From Sphingobium sp. AP50 (GTDB lineage: Bacteria; Pseudomonadota; Alphaproteobacteria; Sphingomonadales; Sphingomonadaceae), in assembly GCF_900109095.1 (NCBI RefSeq), contig NZ_FNYZ01000005.1, forward strand, positions 124,001-188,000: DNA of 64,000 bases, given 5' to 3'. Below, one piece after another: positions 1 through 8,491 of the stretch. Both the position numbers and the translations under genes were made by a program. Position 1 is the first letter of the stretch; each line of letters begins with the position of its first letter. The notes beneath the pieces were generated by a model. The model was given only the letters and a program-made list of their open reading frames with translations. It did not search any database and was not told where the DNA came from.

Positions 1-276
1 GCCAACATATTGGCCGGGCCGCTGATCGAACTGGCGCCCTCGCTCAGCGCGCTGGTGGAGGATGGCGGGACGATCGTGCTGGCCGGCCTGCTGAACGAAC
101 AGGCCGACGCCGTGATCGCCGCCTATCGCGCGCAGGGCATGCGCCTTGCCGAACGCAGCGACCGGGGCGACTGGCCTACGCTGCGCCTGCGCAAGCGGCC
201 CAGCATCGGCTGGAAGCGCCCGAAGCGGATCAACAGCGCGGCGCGCGGCGAAGCCCCCGGTTTCGGCAGCATCTGA
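1..276 (+). CDS. prmA: Ribosomal protein L11 methyltransferase, C-terminal end (partial)
   Basis: The reading frame is open from base 1 and ends at 276, giving about 91 residues cut by the window edge. The visible part starts with [13 protein letters not shown], which matches the region after the NPP-type motif of class I Rossmann methyltransferases of the PrmA family, followed by the typical GLL and D.P.LRL..R ending. PrmA trimethylates ribosomal protein L11 using S-adenosylmethionine in the cytosol. The SAM-binding core lies outside the window, so the name rests on the C-terminal segment only. The next gene starts 22 bp downstream on the same strand. Confidence 0.75.
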   Translation, partial: ANILAGPLIELAPSLSALVEDGGTIVLAGLLNEQADAVIAAYRAQGMRLAERSDRGDWPTLRLRKRPSIGWKRPKRINSAARGEAPGFGSI

Positions 277-298
277 CCCCCTAAAAGGAGACACAGCC

Positions 299-1003
299 AT
301 GGCGATTACCCGCCGCATCATCCTGCATGACGGATTCGAGAGCGTCGGGGTGGTCGATGCCGCCGCCGCGCCCGCGCCGGGCATCTTGCTCTTCCCCAAT
401 ATATTGGGAACGAAGGAAGCCGATTTCGCCTATGCCGAAAAGGTCGCAGCGCTGGGCTATTCGGTGCTGGTCGCCGACGTTTTTGGTCAGGGCAAGCGCA
501 CCAGCCGGTCGGATGAGAATCCCGGCCTTTACATGGACCCGTTGAATGCCGACCGCGCCCTGCTGCGCGATCGCGTGAATGCGGCGCATGCGGTGCTGAA
601 AGCCATGCCGGAAGTCGATGCCAGCCGCACCGCCGCGATCGGCTTCTGCTTTGGCGGGCGCTGCGTGCTGGACCTTGCCCGGTCAGGCGCGGACATTGCC
701 GGCGGCGTCAGCTTCCACGGCGTCTATCAGGCTCCGCCCTTCCCCAATGCGACGATCAGCGCCAAGCTGCTGGTCTGCCATGGCTGGGACGACCCGATCG
801 CCCCGGCCGAAGCCACCGTGGCGCTGGCGAAGGAACTGACCGAGGCCGGCTGCGACTGGCAGATCCATGCCTATGGGGGCACCAGCCACGCCTTCACCGA
901 CGAAGCCGTACATATGCCGGAAAAGGGTCTGGCCTATAGCCCGGACGCCGACCGGCGCAGCTTCCGCTCGATGAAGGATTTTCTGGCGGACCTGTTCGGC
1001 TAA
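299..1003 (+). CDS. Dienelactone hydrolase family protein
   Basis: A 234-residue alpha/beta hydrolase. The nucleophile is Cys117 in GFCFGG, with Asp164 or Asp165 in HGWDDP and His197 in SHAF completing a Cys-Asp-His triad typical of dienelactone hydrolases. ATG at 299 is chosen because AAAGGAG lies about 9 bp upstream; an earlier in-frame start at 146 would run inside prmA. No other aromatic-degradation gene is nearby, so the physiological substrate is unknown; many family members are general carboxylesterases. It converges on ruvC with a 10-bp gap. Confidence 0.85.
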   Translation: MAITRRIILHDGFESVGVVDAAAAPAPGILLFPNILGTKEADFAYAEKVAALGYSVLVADVFGQGKRTSRSDENPGLYMDPLNADRALLRDRVNAAHAVLKAMPEVDASRTAAIGFCFGGRCVLDLARSGADIAGGVSFHGVYQAPPFPNATISAKLLVCHGWDDPIAPAEATVALAKELTEAGCDWQIHAYGGTSHAFTDEAVHMPEKGLAYSPDADRRSFRSMKDFLADLFG

Positions 1004-1013
1004 GCGAATATGG

Positions 1014-1505
1014 TCAGCGCGTGGGAATACGCCGCGCGCTGGCCAGATGATGGGCATGGGTGATCGCCACGGCCAGCGCATCCGACGCATCCGGCCCGGC
1101 GATCTTCGCGCCGGGCAGCAGGCGCGATACCATGGCATGCACCTGATCCTTTGACGCATTGCCGACGCCGACGACCGATTTCTTGACGAGGCGGGCGGCA
1201 TATTCGCCCACTTCCATGCCCGCCCGTGACGCATTGAGCAGGATCACGCCACGCGCCTGCCCCAGTTTCAGCGTGGATTGCGGGTTCACATTGACGAACA
1301 CTTCCTCGACCGCAGCACCATCGGGGCGATGCTCCAGGATCAGGTCCGTCAGTGCAAGGTCAAGCGCCAGCAACCGCGTTGCCAGCGACATGCCCGAATC
1401 GGTCTTGATCTGGCCATTGCCGATATGGGTCAGCCGATTGCCGTCTGCGGCGATGATGCCCCAGCCAGTTGTGCCAAGGCCGGGATCGAGTCCGAGAAGG
1501 ATCAT
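1014..1505 (-). CDS. ruvC: Holliday junction endonuclease RuvC
   Basis: A 163-residue RuvC. The four acidic catalytic residues are visible: Asp7 in LGLDPG, Glu68 in VEEVF, and Asp139 and Asp142 in PDASDA. RuvC resolves Holliday junctions with RuvAB as a dimeric Mg2+-dependent nuclease. The ATG overlaps the stop of the upstream DUF559 gene by 4 bp (ATGA), so translation may be coupled. In many bacteria yebC directly precedes ruvC; here a nuclease cassette sits between them. ruvA and ruvB do not follow, since the next gene downstream is convergent. Confidence 0.95.
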   Translation of the reverse strand: MILLGLDPGLGTTGWGIIAADGNRLTHIGNGQIKTDSGMSLATRLLALDLALTDLILEHRPDGAAVEEVFVNVNPQSTLKLGQARGVILLNASRAGMEVGEYAARLVKKSVVGVGNASKDQVHAMVSRLLPGAKIAGPDASDALAVAITHAHHLASARRIPTR

Positions 1506-1903
1506 AAACTCTCTGAGCTTAGCCCCTCCCCTTCAGGGGAGGGGTTGGGGTGGGGCCAGCGATCCGGCAGCGTTTCGAGCTGCGCCATGATCTGCACCAG
1601 AACGCCTTCGATATTCTCGGTAACATCCCGATTTGAGACGTGCAAAACAGCAACGCCCAAACCGATCAGTTCGGCATCCCTAACAGCCATTTCGTCTGCA
1701 TCGTGCGTGTCACCATCGACTTCGATCGCGAAAGCTCTGGCAGGGCAGAAGAAATCGACGATCCGATTGCCGATCACATGCTGACGGCGGAATTTATAAC
1801 CAAGCTGGGATCGAGACAGGTGACGCCAGAGGATCACCTCGAATGGTGTGGCGTCATGGCGCATATTCGCTGCATTTTTCAGCAATTGCGGGTTTTGCGC
1901 CAT
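1502..1903 (-). CDS. DUF559 (Vsr-like) endonuclease-domain protein
   Basis: A 133-residue protein of the DUF559 family, which has a PD-(D/E)xK fold related to very-short-patch-repair nucleases. Glu22 (PFEVILW), Asp50 (IVDFF) and Glu61/Asp63 (IEVDG) are the expected catalytic residues. ATG at 1903 is preferred; an upstream TTG at 1915 would lie in the flanking repeat. The last ~20 residues, including PNPSPEGEG, are translated from the left inverted repeat, and the stop overlaps the ruvC start. The gene lies exactly between two 35-bp inverted repeats. Its function is not established; a role in repeat mobilisation is my inference. Confidence 0.85.
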   Translation of the reverse strand: MAQNPQLLKNAANMRHDATPFEVILWRHLSRSQLGYKFRRQHVIGNRIVDFFCPARAFAIEVDGDTHDADEMAVRDAELIGLGVAVLHVSNRDVTENIEGVLVQIMAQLETLPDRWPHPNPSPEGEGLSSESL

Positions 1904-1939
1904 TCCCCACCCCAACCCCTCCCCTCAAGGGGAGGGGCT
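1521..1939. mobile_element. DUF559 cassette bounded by 35-bp inverted repeats
   Basis: The left repeat (1521-1555) begins AGCCCCTCCCCTTC and ends in GGGGTTGGGGTGGGG. The right repeat (1905-1939) is its reverse complement with one difference, at the centre of the internal palindrome. Each unit is a hairpin (CCCCTCCCC/GGGGAGGGG) plus an inward G-rich tail with four GGGG runs. Between them lies only the DUF559 gene, starting 2 bp inside the right repeat. The 419-bp cassette separates yebC from ruvC, which looks like an insertion. I see no flanking target-site duplication. Confidence 0.55.
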
Positions 1940-1952
1940 ATGTACGGGCATC

Positions 1953-2696
1953 TTAGCCCAATTTCTCCATCACCTCGTCGGAAACCTCATAGTTCCCCCA
2001 GACGGTCTGGACGTCGTCATCCTCTTCCAGCGTGTCGACCAGCTTCATCAGCGTCGCGGCATTGCCTTCGTCGACTTCGACGGTGGTGGTGGGCTTCCAG
2101 GCGAGCTTGGCGCCATCGGCGGCGCCCAGCGTGGCTTCCAACGCCTTGGCGACTTCGTGCAGCGCGTCCATGGCAGTCCAGATTTCATGTTCGTCCTCGT
2201 TGGACGACACGTCCTCCGCGCCCGCTTCCAGCGCCGCTTCGAAGATCGCTTCGGCGTCGCCAGCGCTGGCCGGATAGGTGATGAGGCCGAGGCGATCGAA
2301 GCCATGGCTCACCGCGCCCGAAGACCCCAGATTGCCGCCATTCTTGGCGAAGGCGGTGCGGACATTGGTGGCGGTACGGTTGCGGTTATCGGTCAGCGCT
2401 TCCACGATGATCGCCGTGCCGCCGGGGCCATAGCCCTCATAGCGCACTTCTTCGTAATTCTCGGTGTCGCCCTTGCTCGCTTTGTCGACCGCGCGCTGGA
2501 TATTGTCCTTGGGCATCGACTGGGCCTTGGCGGCGTTGATCGCCAGACGCAGGCGCGGGTTCATGTCCGGATCGGGCATGCCCATCTTGGCCGCGACGGT
2601 GATTTCGCGGCTGAGCTTGGAGAACATCGAGGAGCGCTTCTTGTCCTGCGCGCCCTTGCGATGCATGATGTTCTTGAATTTGGAATGGCCTGCCAT
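1953..2696 (-). CDS. yebC: YebC/PmpR family protein
   Basis: A 247-residue member of the YebC/PmpR (TACO1-like) family. The N-terminus [15 protein letters not shown] is diagnostic, and the acidic third domain near the C-terminus (EEDDDVQTV) is intact. Family members were annotated as transcriptional regulators; some recent work links them to translation of proline-rich or stalling motifs. Start at 2696 has AGGA just upstream (AGGACTT). Length is normal for the family. It probably formed an operon with ruvC before the DUF559 cassette arrived 14 bp downstream. Confidence 0.93.
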   Translation of the reverse strand: MAGHSKFKNIMHRKGAQDKKRSSMFSKLSREITVAAKMGMPDPDMNPRLRLAINAAKAQSMPKDNIQRAVDKASKGDTENYEEVRYEGYGPGGTAIIVEALTDNRNRTATNVRTAFAKNGGNLGSSGAVSHGFDRLGLITYPASAGDAEAIFEAALEAGAEDVSSNEDEHEIWTAMDALHEVAKALEATLGAADGAKLAWKPTTTVEVDEGNAATLMKLVDTLEEDDDVQTVWGNYEVSDEVMEKLG

Positions 2697-2769
2697 AAGT
2701 CCTGAATTCTTATCTGCCGGTTGAAAGTGATGGGCGCCCTTACACCAGCGGCCGCCCCAAGGGCAACCT

Positions 2770-3261
2770 TCAGAGCAGTCGCTGCCACCAGCCGACATCG
2801 CGCCAGCCGTCCATCTTCCATCCCACTTCGCGATAGAGGCCGACAGGCGTGAAACCCATGGCCTCATGCAGGGCGACGCTGGCGTCATTGGGCTGGGCGA
2901 TACCGGCAAAGACGGCGTGGATGCCGCGTGCCTTGAGGATCGGGAAAAGCGAGGCATAAAGCGCCCGCCCCACCCCCTGTCGGGCGAAGGCGGGATCGAC
3001 ATAGATGGCGACATCGGCGGAAGTCGCATAGGCGGCCCGGCTGCGATGGGCACTGCCATAGACATAGCCCGCAATCCGCCCGCCAGCGCCCTGCGCGACC
3101 AGCCAGCCGTGCGATGCGCCATGCTCGGCAATCCGGCGCGCCATTTCGACGGCACCGGGCGGGTCGGTTTCGAAACTGACCCAGCTATCCGTCACATAGG
3201 GGGCATAGATCGCCGCGCAGGCGACGGCATCATCGACCCGTGCCGGACGGATGCGGATCAT
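2770..3261 (-). CDS. GNAT family N-acetyltransferase (MddA/phosphinothricin acetyltransferase-like)
   Basis: A 163-residue GNAT acetyltransferase. It has the RPA..DA..I..IY..YV start, the acetyl-CoA loop in [11 protein letters not shown], and the NDAS..LHE.MGF.PVG.YREVGWK.DGW.DV ending characteristic of the PAT/MddA subgroup, which acetylates phosphinothricin or methionine sulfoximine/sulfone. The natural substrate here is not known. ATG at 3261 overlaps the upstream ybjQ stop by one base (TGATG), indicating one transcript with ybjQ. Confidence 0.85.
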   Translation of the reverse strand: MIRIRPARVDDAVACAAIYAPYVTDSWVSFETDPPGAVEMARRIAEHGASHGWLVAQGAGGRIAGYVYGSAHRSRAAYATSADVAIYVDPAFARQGVGRALYASLFPILKARGIHAVFAGIAQPNDASVALHEAMGFTPVGLYREVGWKMDGWRDVGWWQRLL

Positions 3262-3587
3262 CAATAGAGGATCGCCGTGCCGGACGCCGACACCATCAGC
3301 ATCGATCCATTGGACCCGATGACTTCATAATCGAGGTCGACACCCACCACGGCATTGGCGCCCATGGTCGCGGCGCGCGTGCGCATTTCGGCAATCGCCT
3401 GTTCGCGGGCGCGCTGGAGCACATCTTCATAAGCGCCCGATCGCCCGCCCACGATATCGCGGACGCTGGCGAACAGGTCACGGAACAGGTTGGCGCCCAC
3501 AATCACCTCTCCGGTGACGATGCCGAGATACTCTTTCGCGGGCCTTCCCTCCAGACGGCTGGTGGTGCTGACGATGATCTCGGCCAT
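3261..3587 (-). CDS. YbjQ/UPF0145 family protein
   Basis: A 108-residue YbjQ-type protein (heavy-metal-binding-domain family, pentameric in solved structures). The motifs [22 protein letters not shown] near the start and [14 protein letters not shown] near residues 80-93 identify it. Biochemical function is unclear. Start at 3587 has AAAGAG upstream; a longer frame to 3659 runs into a large inverted repeat and is rejected. It is translationally coupled to the acetyltransferase. Confidence 0.85.
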   Translation of the reverse strand: MAEIIVSTTSRLEGRPAKEYLGIVTGEVIVGANLFRDLFASVRDIVGGRSGAYEDVLQRAREQAIAEMRTRAATMGANAVVGVDLDYEVIGSNGSMLMVSASGTAILY

Positions 3588-3613
3588 GGGCGCTCTCTTT
3601 CCTGTCTGGGTTA

Positions 3614-3693
3614 CCGCACCGGCCTTCTCCCCCACCCGGCCGCCCAACGACAGTATCATATAGGCGGCCGGGTGGGGGAGAGGGCCGGTGCGG
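3614..3693. repeat. Large inverted repeat with ~31-bp arms
   Basis: CCGCACCGGCCTTCTCCCCC at 3614 and its near-perfect complement ending at 3693 form arms of about 31 bp around a 17-bp loop (caacgacagtatcatat). It lies upstream of ybjQ and does not match the other repeat families in this window. Confidence 0.8.
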
Positions 3694-3698
3694 CTCAG

Positions 3699-3721
3699 AA
3701 AATGCGCCTCAGCGCATTTTT
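3699..3721 (-). terminator. Rho-independent terminator after the DUF2312 gene
   Basis: AAAATGCGCctcaGCGCATTTTT is an intrinsic terminator: a 6-7 bp GC-rich stem, 4-base loop and T-tract on both strands. It lies 10 bp beyond the DUF2312 stop. Confidence 0.8.
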
Positions 3722-3731
3722 CAAAGACTCC

Positions 3732-3974
3732 CTATTCCATACCCAGAGCCGACAGGTAAGTCTGGAGGATCGCCTCCATCTCCTGCCGGTCATGCGGCTG
3801 CATCTTCCGCAGGCGGATGATCTGGCGCATGATCTTTGCGTCGTACCCTGTGGCCTTGGCTTCCAGATAGACGTCCTTGATGTCGTCGCCGATGCCCTTC
3901 TTTTCCTCTTCCAGACGCTCGATGCGTTCGATCAGAAGGCGTAGCTGGTCGGCGGCGACGTTGCCCTCGCTCAT
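3732..3974 (-). CDS. DUF2312 domain protein (GapR-like)
   Basis: An 80-residue DUF2312 protein. The family includes Caulobacter GapR, a DNA-associated protein binding AT-rich, overtwisted DNA. The N-terminal coiled coil ([21 protein letters not shown]) and the basic stretch [19 protein letters not shown] are visible. Start at 3974 has GGAG upstream. It follows the DUF1244 gene on the same strand and ends in a terminator. DNA binding is inferred from the family. Confidence 0.85.
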   Translation of the reverse strand: MSEGNVAADQLRLLIERIERLEEEKKGIGDDIKDVYLEAKATGYDAKIMRQIIRLRKMQPHDRQEMEAILQTYLSALGME

Positions 3975-4015
3975 GTCATAACTCCATGTCAGTGTGAATC
4001 GGTTGGCGCTCGCCT

Positions 4016-4315
4016 CTAATGGGTGTCGGCGTTCTTCGCCACACTCTCCTGCATCTTTGCGATCTGCTGTGGCGTGGCCTCGCCCTGATGCTGCGCTTTC
4101 CAGTCGGCAAAGGGCATGCCGTGGATGATCTCGCGGGCCTGATCCTTGGTCAGATTGCCATCGGCCTCGGCTATCCAGTCGGCCAGGCAATTGCGGCAAA
4201 AGCCCGCGCTGCCCATCAGATCGATATTCTGGACGTCGGTCCGGTGCTGCAAATGCGCCACCAGACGGCGGAAGGCGGTTGCAGCAACCGCATCTGTGAG
4301 TATGCTATCGGTCAT
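4016..4315 (-). CDS. DUF1244 domain protein
   Basis: A 99-residue DUF1244 protein, a short alphaproteobacterial family of unknown function. Conserved features are FCRNCLADW near residues 39-47 and the GMPF.DWKA segment. Two closely spaced cysteines (CRNC) could bind metal, but only one such pair exists. It is divergent from pyk across a 105-bp gap and lies 41 bp before the DUF2312 gene. Confidence 0.82.
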   Translation of the reverse strand: MTDSILTDAVAATAFRRLVAHLQHRTDVQNIDLMGSAGFCRNCLADWIAEADGNLTKDQAREIIHGMPFADWKAQHQGEATPQQIAKMQESVAKNADTH

Positions 4316-4420
4316 CGGCGATCCTTTTCGCTGATCTACATCATCCTGTCGTGCAGCACGGATAACCCATAACGACGCCCTGACAAGATTCAGGAGCGAT
4401 CATGACGGCCAGGAGAAGAC

Positions 4421-5878
4421 ATGACTCAGTTACCGCCCCGCTCACGCAAGGTTCGCATCCTGGCGACGCTTGGCCCTGCCAGCGATACGCCGGAGATGAT
4501 CCGCGCCCTGTTCGTCGCCGGGGCCGACGCCTTTCGCATCAATATGAGCCATGGCGCGCATGAAGATCATGCCGCGCGCATCGCCACCATCCGCACGCTG
4601 GAAAAAGAATTCAGCCGCCCGACCACCATTTTGGGCGACCTTCAGGGGCCTAAGCTGCGTGTCGGCACCTTCGAGAAGGGGCTGGCGATTCTGGAAACCG
4701 GCGCGAAATTCGTGCTGGACCGGGATGAAACGCCGGGCAATGCCCGCCGCGTCAACCTGCCCCACCCGGAAATCTATGCCGCGCTGGTGCCCGAAACCCG
4801 GCTGCTGCTGGACGACGGCAAGCTGGTGTTGCGGGTGAAGGCGATCGTCGACGACCGCATCGAGACGATCGTCGAGGTCGGCGGCACCCTGTCCAACCGC
4901 AAGGGCGTGAACGTGCCCGACGTGGTGGTGCCGGTGCCGGCACTGACCGACAAGGATCGGCGCGACCTCAGCTTCGCCATGCAGCAGGGGTGCGACTGGA
5001 TCGCGCTCAGCTTCGTGCAGCGGCCGGAGGATCTGGCCGAAGCCCGCAAACTGATGGGCGGCTATGGCGCGCTGATGGCCAAGATCGAGAAGCCTTCGGC
5101 CGTACAGCGGCTGGAGGAGATTATCGAACTGGCCGACGGCGTGATGGTCGCGCGTGGCGATCTGGGCGTGGAACTGCCGCCCCAGGCGGTGCCGCCGCTC
5201 CAGAAGCAGATCGTCGCCACGGCCCGCCGCATGGGCCGCCCAGTGGTGGTCGCGACCCAGATGCTCGAATCGATGATCAAGTCCCCCTCCCCGACTCGCG
5301 CCGAAGTGTCGGACGTGGCGACGGCCGTCTATGACGGCGCCGATGCGATCATGCTGTCGGCGGAAACGGCGGCGGGCGACTGGCCGGTCGAGGCGGTGGC
5401 GATGATGGACAGCATCGCCCACAGCGTGGAGCGTGATCCGGGCTATTATGGTCGCCTCCATTACACGGAGACGCGCCCCGACCCGACCACGGCGGACGCA
5501 CTGGCCGAAAGCGCCGGCAATATCGTCGATGTCGTGGGGGCCAGCGCCATCACCTGCTTCACCTCATCGGGCAGCACGGTGCGCCGCGTGGCGCGCGAGC
5601 GGCCCGCCGCGCCGATTCTGGCGCTGACGCCGCGTGCCGACACCGCACGCAAGCTGGGCCTGACCTGGGGTGTGCACGCCATCCGCACCAAAGATATCGG
5701 GACGTTCGAGGAAATGATCGGCAAGGCGCGACGCATGGCGCTGCGCCACAATATGGTCGAAAAGGGCGGCAAGATCGTCGTGCTGGCCGGTGTTCCCTTC
5801 GGCACGCCGGGATCGACCAACGTGCTGCATGTCACCACGATTCGCGGCGACGAACTGAAGGGCCGCGACGAGGGATAA
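4421..5878 (+). CDS. pyk: Pyruvate kinase
   Basis: A 485-residue pyruvate kinase converting phosphoenolpyruvate and ADP to pyruvate and ATP. Visible are the N-terminal RKVRILATLGPAS, the substrate segment GDLQGPKLRVG, the catalytic lysine in AKIEKPSAVQ, and VMVARGDLGVELP. The C-terminal regulatory domain is present (ITCFTSSGSTVRRVARERP). ATG at 4421 follows AGGAG by 5-6 bp. Length is normal. A stem-loop repeat begins 16 bp after the stop and may serve as terminator. Confidence 0.97.
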   Translation: MTQLPPRSRKVRILATLGPASDTPEMIRALFVAGADAFRINMSHGAHEDHAARIATIRTLEKEFSRPTTILGDLQGPKLRVGTFEKGLAILETGAKFVLDRDETPGNARRVNLPHPEIYAALVPETRLLLDDGKLVLRVKAIVDDRIETIVEVGGTLSNRKGVNVPDVVVPVPALTDKDRRDLSFAMQQGCDWIALSFVQRPEDLAEARKLMGGYGALMAKIEKPSAVQRLEEIIELADGVMVARGDLGVELPPQAVPPLQKQIVATARRMGRPVVVATQMLESMIKSPSPTRAEVSDVATAVYDGADAIMLSAETAAGDWPVEAVAMMDSIAHSVERDPGYYGRLHYTETRPDPTTADALAESAGNIVDVVGASAITCFTSSGSTVRRVARERPAAPILALTPRADTARKLGLTWGVHAIRTKDIGTFEEMIGKARRMALRHNMVEKGGKIVVLAGVPFGTPGSTNVLHVTTIRGDELKGRDEG

Positions 5879-5893
5879 GCCTTCTCCTCATCT

Positions 5894-5968
5894 CCGTTCG
5901 TTTCGAGCGAAGTCGAGAAACGGGAAGTGCTGCGCTGGCCGCTTCTCGACTTCGCTCGAAGCGAACGG
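5894..5968. repeat. Intergenic palindromic repeat (CGTTCG/GAGCGAAGTCGAGAA family)
   Basis: Arms CCGTTCGTTTCGAGCGAAGT (5894) and the complement ending GAGCGAACGG-type sequence at 5968 form a long hairpin. A close relative is at 60050-60123. Confidence 0.85.
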
Positions 5969-6010
5969 CTTCTGAAAGCGATTCGCCAGTCCATTTCCGT
6001 ATCAACGCAG

Positions 6011-6040
6011 AAAAGCGCCCGATCATCGACCGGGCGCTTT
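6011..6040 (-). terminator. Terminator after rpmJ
   Basis: AAAAGCGCCCGATCATCGAC followed by CGGGCGCTTT gives a strong stem with A/T tracts on both sides. On the minus strand it lies 43 bp past the rpmJ stop and ends in TTTT. Confidence 0.85.
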
Positions 6041-6082
6041 GCGCAATATCAAGACCTGCTCCCGAAGGAGCAGCCTTCGCTA

Positions 6083-6208
6083 TCAGCCCTGACGAGCCTT
6101 GAAGCGACGGTTGGTCTTGTTGATGACGTAGGTACGGCCGCGACGACGGATCACGCGGTTGTCCCGGTGGCGTCCCTTGAGCGACTTGAGCGAGTTGCGG
6201 ATCTTCAT
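6083..6208 (-). CDS. rpmJ: 50S ribosomal protein L36
   Basis: A 41-residue L36, beginning [11 protein letters not shown] and ending [12 protein letters not shown]. It is very basic and is a small rRNA-binding component of the large subunit. The zinc cysteines of the C+ form (CxxC..C..H) are absent, so this is the zinc-independent (C-) form typical of many proteobacteria. It stands alone with its own terminator. Confidence 0.95.
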   Translation of the reverse strand: MKIRNSLKSLKGRHRDNRVIRRRGRTYVINKTNRRFKARQG

Positions 6209-6422
6209 GGCTAGGCCCTTGATGGAATCTGAATGTGTTCGAAAATCGAAGCGCAGCCCCTATGGGCCGGACGGCGCAAAGTCAAGGGCGGTGGCCGGTC
6301 TTTTGCTTCCATTCATCTTTCATGCAGCATGAGGGTAGCTAGAGAGGCGTGAGGGTTTTACACCCGCCGCGCCGTGTAATCCGTATCTTATCTGTCCGGC
6401 AAATGTCCGTTGGAGTGACCCC

Positions 6423-7040
6423 ATGTCGATGCGCCCCCTTCTCGCCGCCGCCCTCGCCCTTCCCCTCGCCGCCTGCGCAGGCGGCGTGCCGCCGGTGGAA
6501 GTGACGCGATTCCATGTCGACAATCCCGCTCGGTCGGGCAGCATCGCGGTGGAGGAAATGCCGGGAAATCCGGACATCAGCCTCGAATTCCGCACCTATG
6601 CCGGAGTCGTGACCCAGGAATTCCAGCGCGTGGGCTTCACCCCCGCCAGCGATGGCGCGCAGAGCGACTATGTCGCGCTGATCAGCTTCAACCGCAGCTT
6701 CCGCCCGTCAGGCGTCGACCGCAGCAGCGACAAGCCGGTCAGCGTCGGCATGAGCGGCGGCATCGGCAGCGGCGGCGGGCGCCGGGGCGGCACCTTTGGT
6801 GGGCTGGGCCTTGGCGTGGGCATCAACCTGTCGGGCAAGCCCAAGGACATCGTGACCACCCAGATGCATGTGCAGTTGCGCCGCCGGTCCGATTCGTCGG
6901 CCGTGTGGGAAGGCCGCGCCTCGACCGAAGCGCGTCAGGGCACGCCCGCCGCGCAGCCGGTTGCGGCGGCACAGAAACTCGCCGCTGCGTTGATCGGGGG
7001 CTATCCGGGGGAATCGGGCCGCACTATAATGGTCAAATGA
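6423..7040 (+). CDS. DUF4136 lipoprotein
   Basis: A 205-residue lipoprotein. The signal peptide [20 protein letters not shown] ends in a lipobox with Cys at about residue 18. The remainder fits DUF4136: alternating beta strands, a glycine-rich loop ([13 protein letters not shown]) and a conserved VWEGRA segment near the C-terminus. Envelope location is expected; function is unknown. Its stop overlaps the next gene's start by 4 bp (ATGA). Confidence 0.8.
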   Translation: MSMRPLLAAALALPLAACAGGVPPVEVTRFHVDNPARSGSIAVEEMPGNPDISLEFRTYAGVVTQEFQRVGFTPASDGAQSDYVALISFNRSFRPSGVDRSSDKPVSVGMSGGIGSGGGRRGGTFGGLGLGVGINLSGKPKDIVTTQMHVQLRRRSDSSAVWEGRASTEARQGTPAAQPVAAAQKLAAALIGGYPGESGRTIMVK

Positions 7041-8167
7041 CCATCAGCATTTCCAGCGGCTTTGATAGCGGCAATATTCGCGTCCTCTCCATCACCGATA
7101 CTCCGGCCGGCGTCAGCGCCGATCTGGAGATCGTGACCGATCATCAGAGCGACTTTTATCAATGGTTCCATTTCCGTCTGGCCAATGCGGCCGGGCGCGA
7201 GGTGGAACTGAAGATCGTCAACGGGGCGAACTCCGCCTATCCCGGCGGCTGGCCCGGCTATAGCGCGCGCTTCAGCGAGGATCGCGAAAGCTGGCTGCTG
7301 GCCGACACCGACTATGCCGACGGCACGCTGACCATCCGCCTGACGCCGGACAGCAATGCGGTGTGGATCGCCTATTTCGCGCCCTATTCGATGGAGCGCC
7401 ATCATGACCTGATCGCCTGGGCGGCCAGTCAGCCGGGCGTCGAGCATCGCGAACTGGGCCTGACGCTGGACGGCCAGCCGATGGACCTGCTGACGATCGG
7501 CGACGGCCCCAAGCAGGTGTGGCTCTATGCCCGCCAGCATCCCGGCGAATCGATGGCCGAATGGTGGATGGAAGGCGCGCTGGAGCGACTGACCGACGAA
7601 GAGGATGCCGTCGCCCGCCTGCTGCGGCAGAAGGCAACGATCCATCTGGTGCCCAACATGAACCCGGACGGCAGCCGTCGCGGCCACCTGCGCACCAATG
7701 CGGTCGGCGTGAACCTGAACCGCGAATGGCATGAGCCGACCGCGGACAAGAGCCCCGAAGTGCTGCTGGTTCGCAATGCGATGGACGAAACCGGCGTCGA
7801 CTTCGCCATGGACGTGCATGGCGACGAGGCGATCGCTGCCGTGTTCATTGCGGGCTTTGACGGCATTCCGTCGATCACGGCGAAGCAGAGCGAACTCTAT
7901 CACCGCTATCGCGACACGCTGGCCGTGCGCACGCCCGATTTCCAGACGCGACTGGGTTATCCGATGGCGGCGGCTGGCAAGGCCAATCTGTCCATGTCGA
8001 CCAATCAGGTCGCTGAACGCTTCGGCGCAGTGGCGATGACGCTGGAAATGCCGTTCAAGGATAATGACGACCTGCCCGACGCCGATTTCGGCTGGTCGCC
8101 CGCACGCTCCATGCAGTTGGCCAAGGATTGCCTGGCCGTGCTGGCGGAAATGATTGACGATATTTGA
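7037..8167 (+). CDS. M14-family metallocarboxypeptidase (cytosolic carboxypeptidase-like)
   Basis: A 376-residue protein with an N-terminal beta-sandwich (about 1-120) and a zinc carboxypeptidase domain. Zinc ligands are His and Glu in ARQHPGES and His in DVHGDE; the catalytic Glu is in TLEMPF. This two-domain arrangement resembles the CCP/Nna1 subgroup, which removes C-terminal acidic residues in eukaryotes; the bacterial substrate is unknown. No signal peptide is seen, so it is probably cytosolic. ATG at 7037 overlaps the lipoprotein stop. Confidence 0.85.
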   Translation: MTISISSGFDSGNIRVLSITDTPAGVSADLEIVTDHQSDFYQWFHFRLANAAGREVELKIVNGANSAYPGGWPGYSARFSEDRESWLLADTDYADGTLTIRLTPDSNAVWIAYFAPYSMERHHDLIAWAASQPGVEHRELGLTLDGQPMDLLTIGDGPKQVWLYARQHPGESMAEWWMEGALERLTDEEDAVARLLRQKATIHLVPNMNPDGSRRGHLRTNAVGVNLNREWHEPTADKSPEVLLVRNAMDETGVDFAMDVHGDEAIAAVFIAGFDGIPSITAKQSELYHRYRDTLAVRTPDFQTRLGYPMAAAGKANLSMSTNQVAERFGAVAMTLEMPFKDNDDLPDADFGWSPARSMQLAKDCLAVLAEMIDDI

Positions 8168-8175
8168 TCAAGTCC

Positions 8176-8201
8176 GTCATCCCAGCGAAAGCTGGGATGA
8201 C
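8176..8201. repeat. Short palindrome GTCATCCCAGC/GCTGGGATGAC
   Basis: A 26-bp perfect hairpin between the M14 peptidase and DUF2218 genes, which converge here; it may terminate both. The same core occurs at 13881-13968. Confidence 0.85.
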
Positions 8202-8209
8202 GAAAGGAC

Positions 8210-8488
8210 TTACTTCCAGTCGAAGGGCAGCGGCGCTTCGCGGAAGGCGAAGCGGTCGAGATGATCGGCGACCACCTGTTTGAACCGCTCGACATCGGCG
8301 TCCGCATTGGGCTCCAGCGTCACGACCAGCGCTTCCGGCTCGGCCGTCATGCGGATCGGCCCCATCGGGAAAGCGATCTCTCCCTGTGCGGGATCGAAAT
8401 TCACCTCGAACTTGTGGCTCCAATGCTTGCAAAGCTGCTGGAGATAACGGCTGCCGCTGGTGGTCGGCACGGTTGCAGTCACGGTCAT
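8210..8488 (-). CDS. DUF2218 domain protein
   Basis: A 92-residue DUF2218 protein. The pattern is RYLQQLCKHWSHKFEV near residues 14-29, then a strand-rich C-terminus ending in FAFREAPLPFDW. Some DUF2218 proteins are encoded near iron or siderophore genes, but the biochemical role is not known. It starts 3 bp after the padR-like stop, so the two form an operon. Confidence 0.85.
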   Translation of the reverse strand: MTVTATVPTTSGSRYLQQLCKHWSHKFEVNFDPAQGEIAFPMGPIRMTAEPEALVVTLEPNADADVERFKQVVADHLDRFAFREAPLPFDWK

Positions 8489-8491
8489 GGG

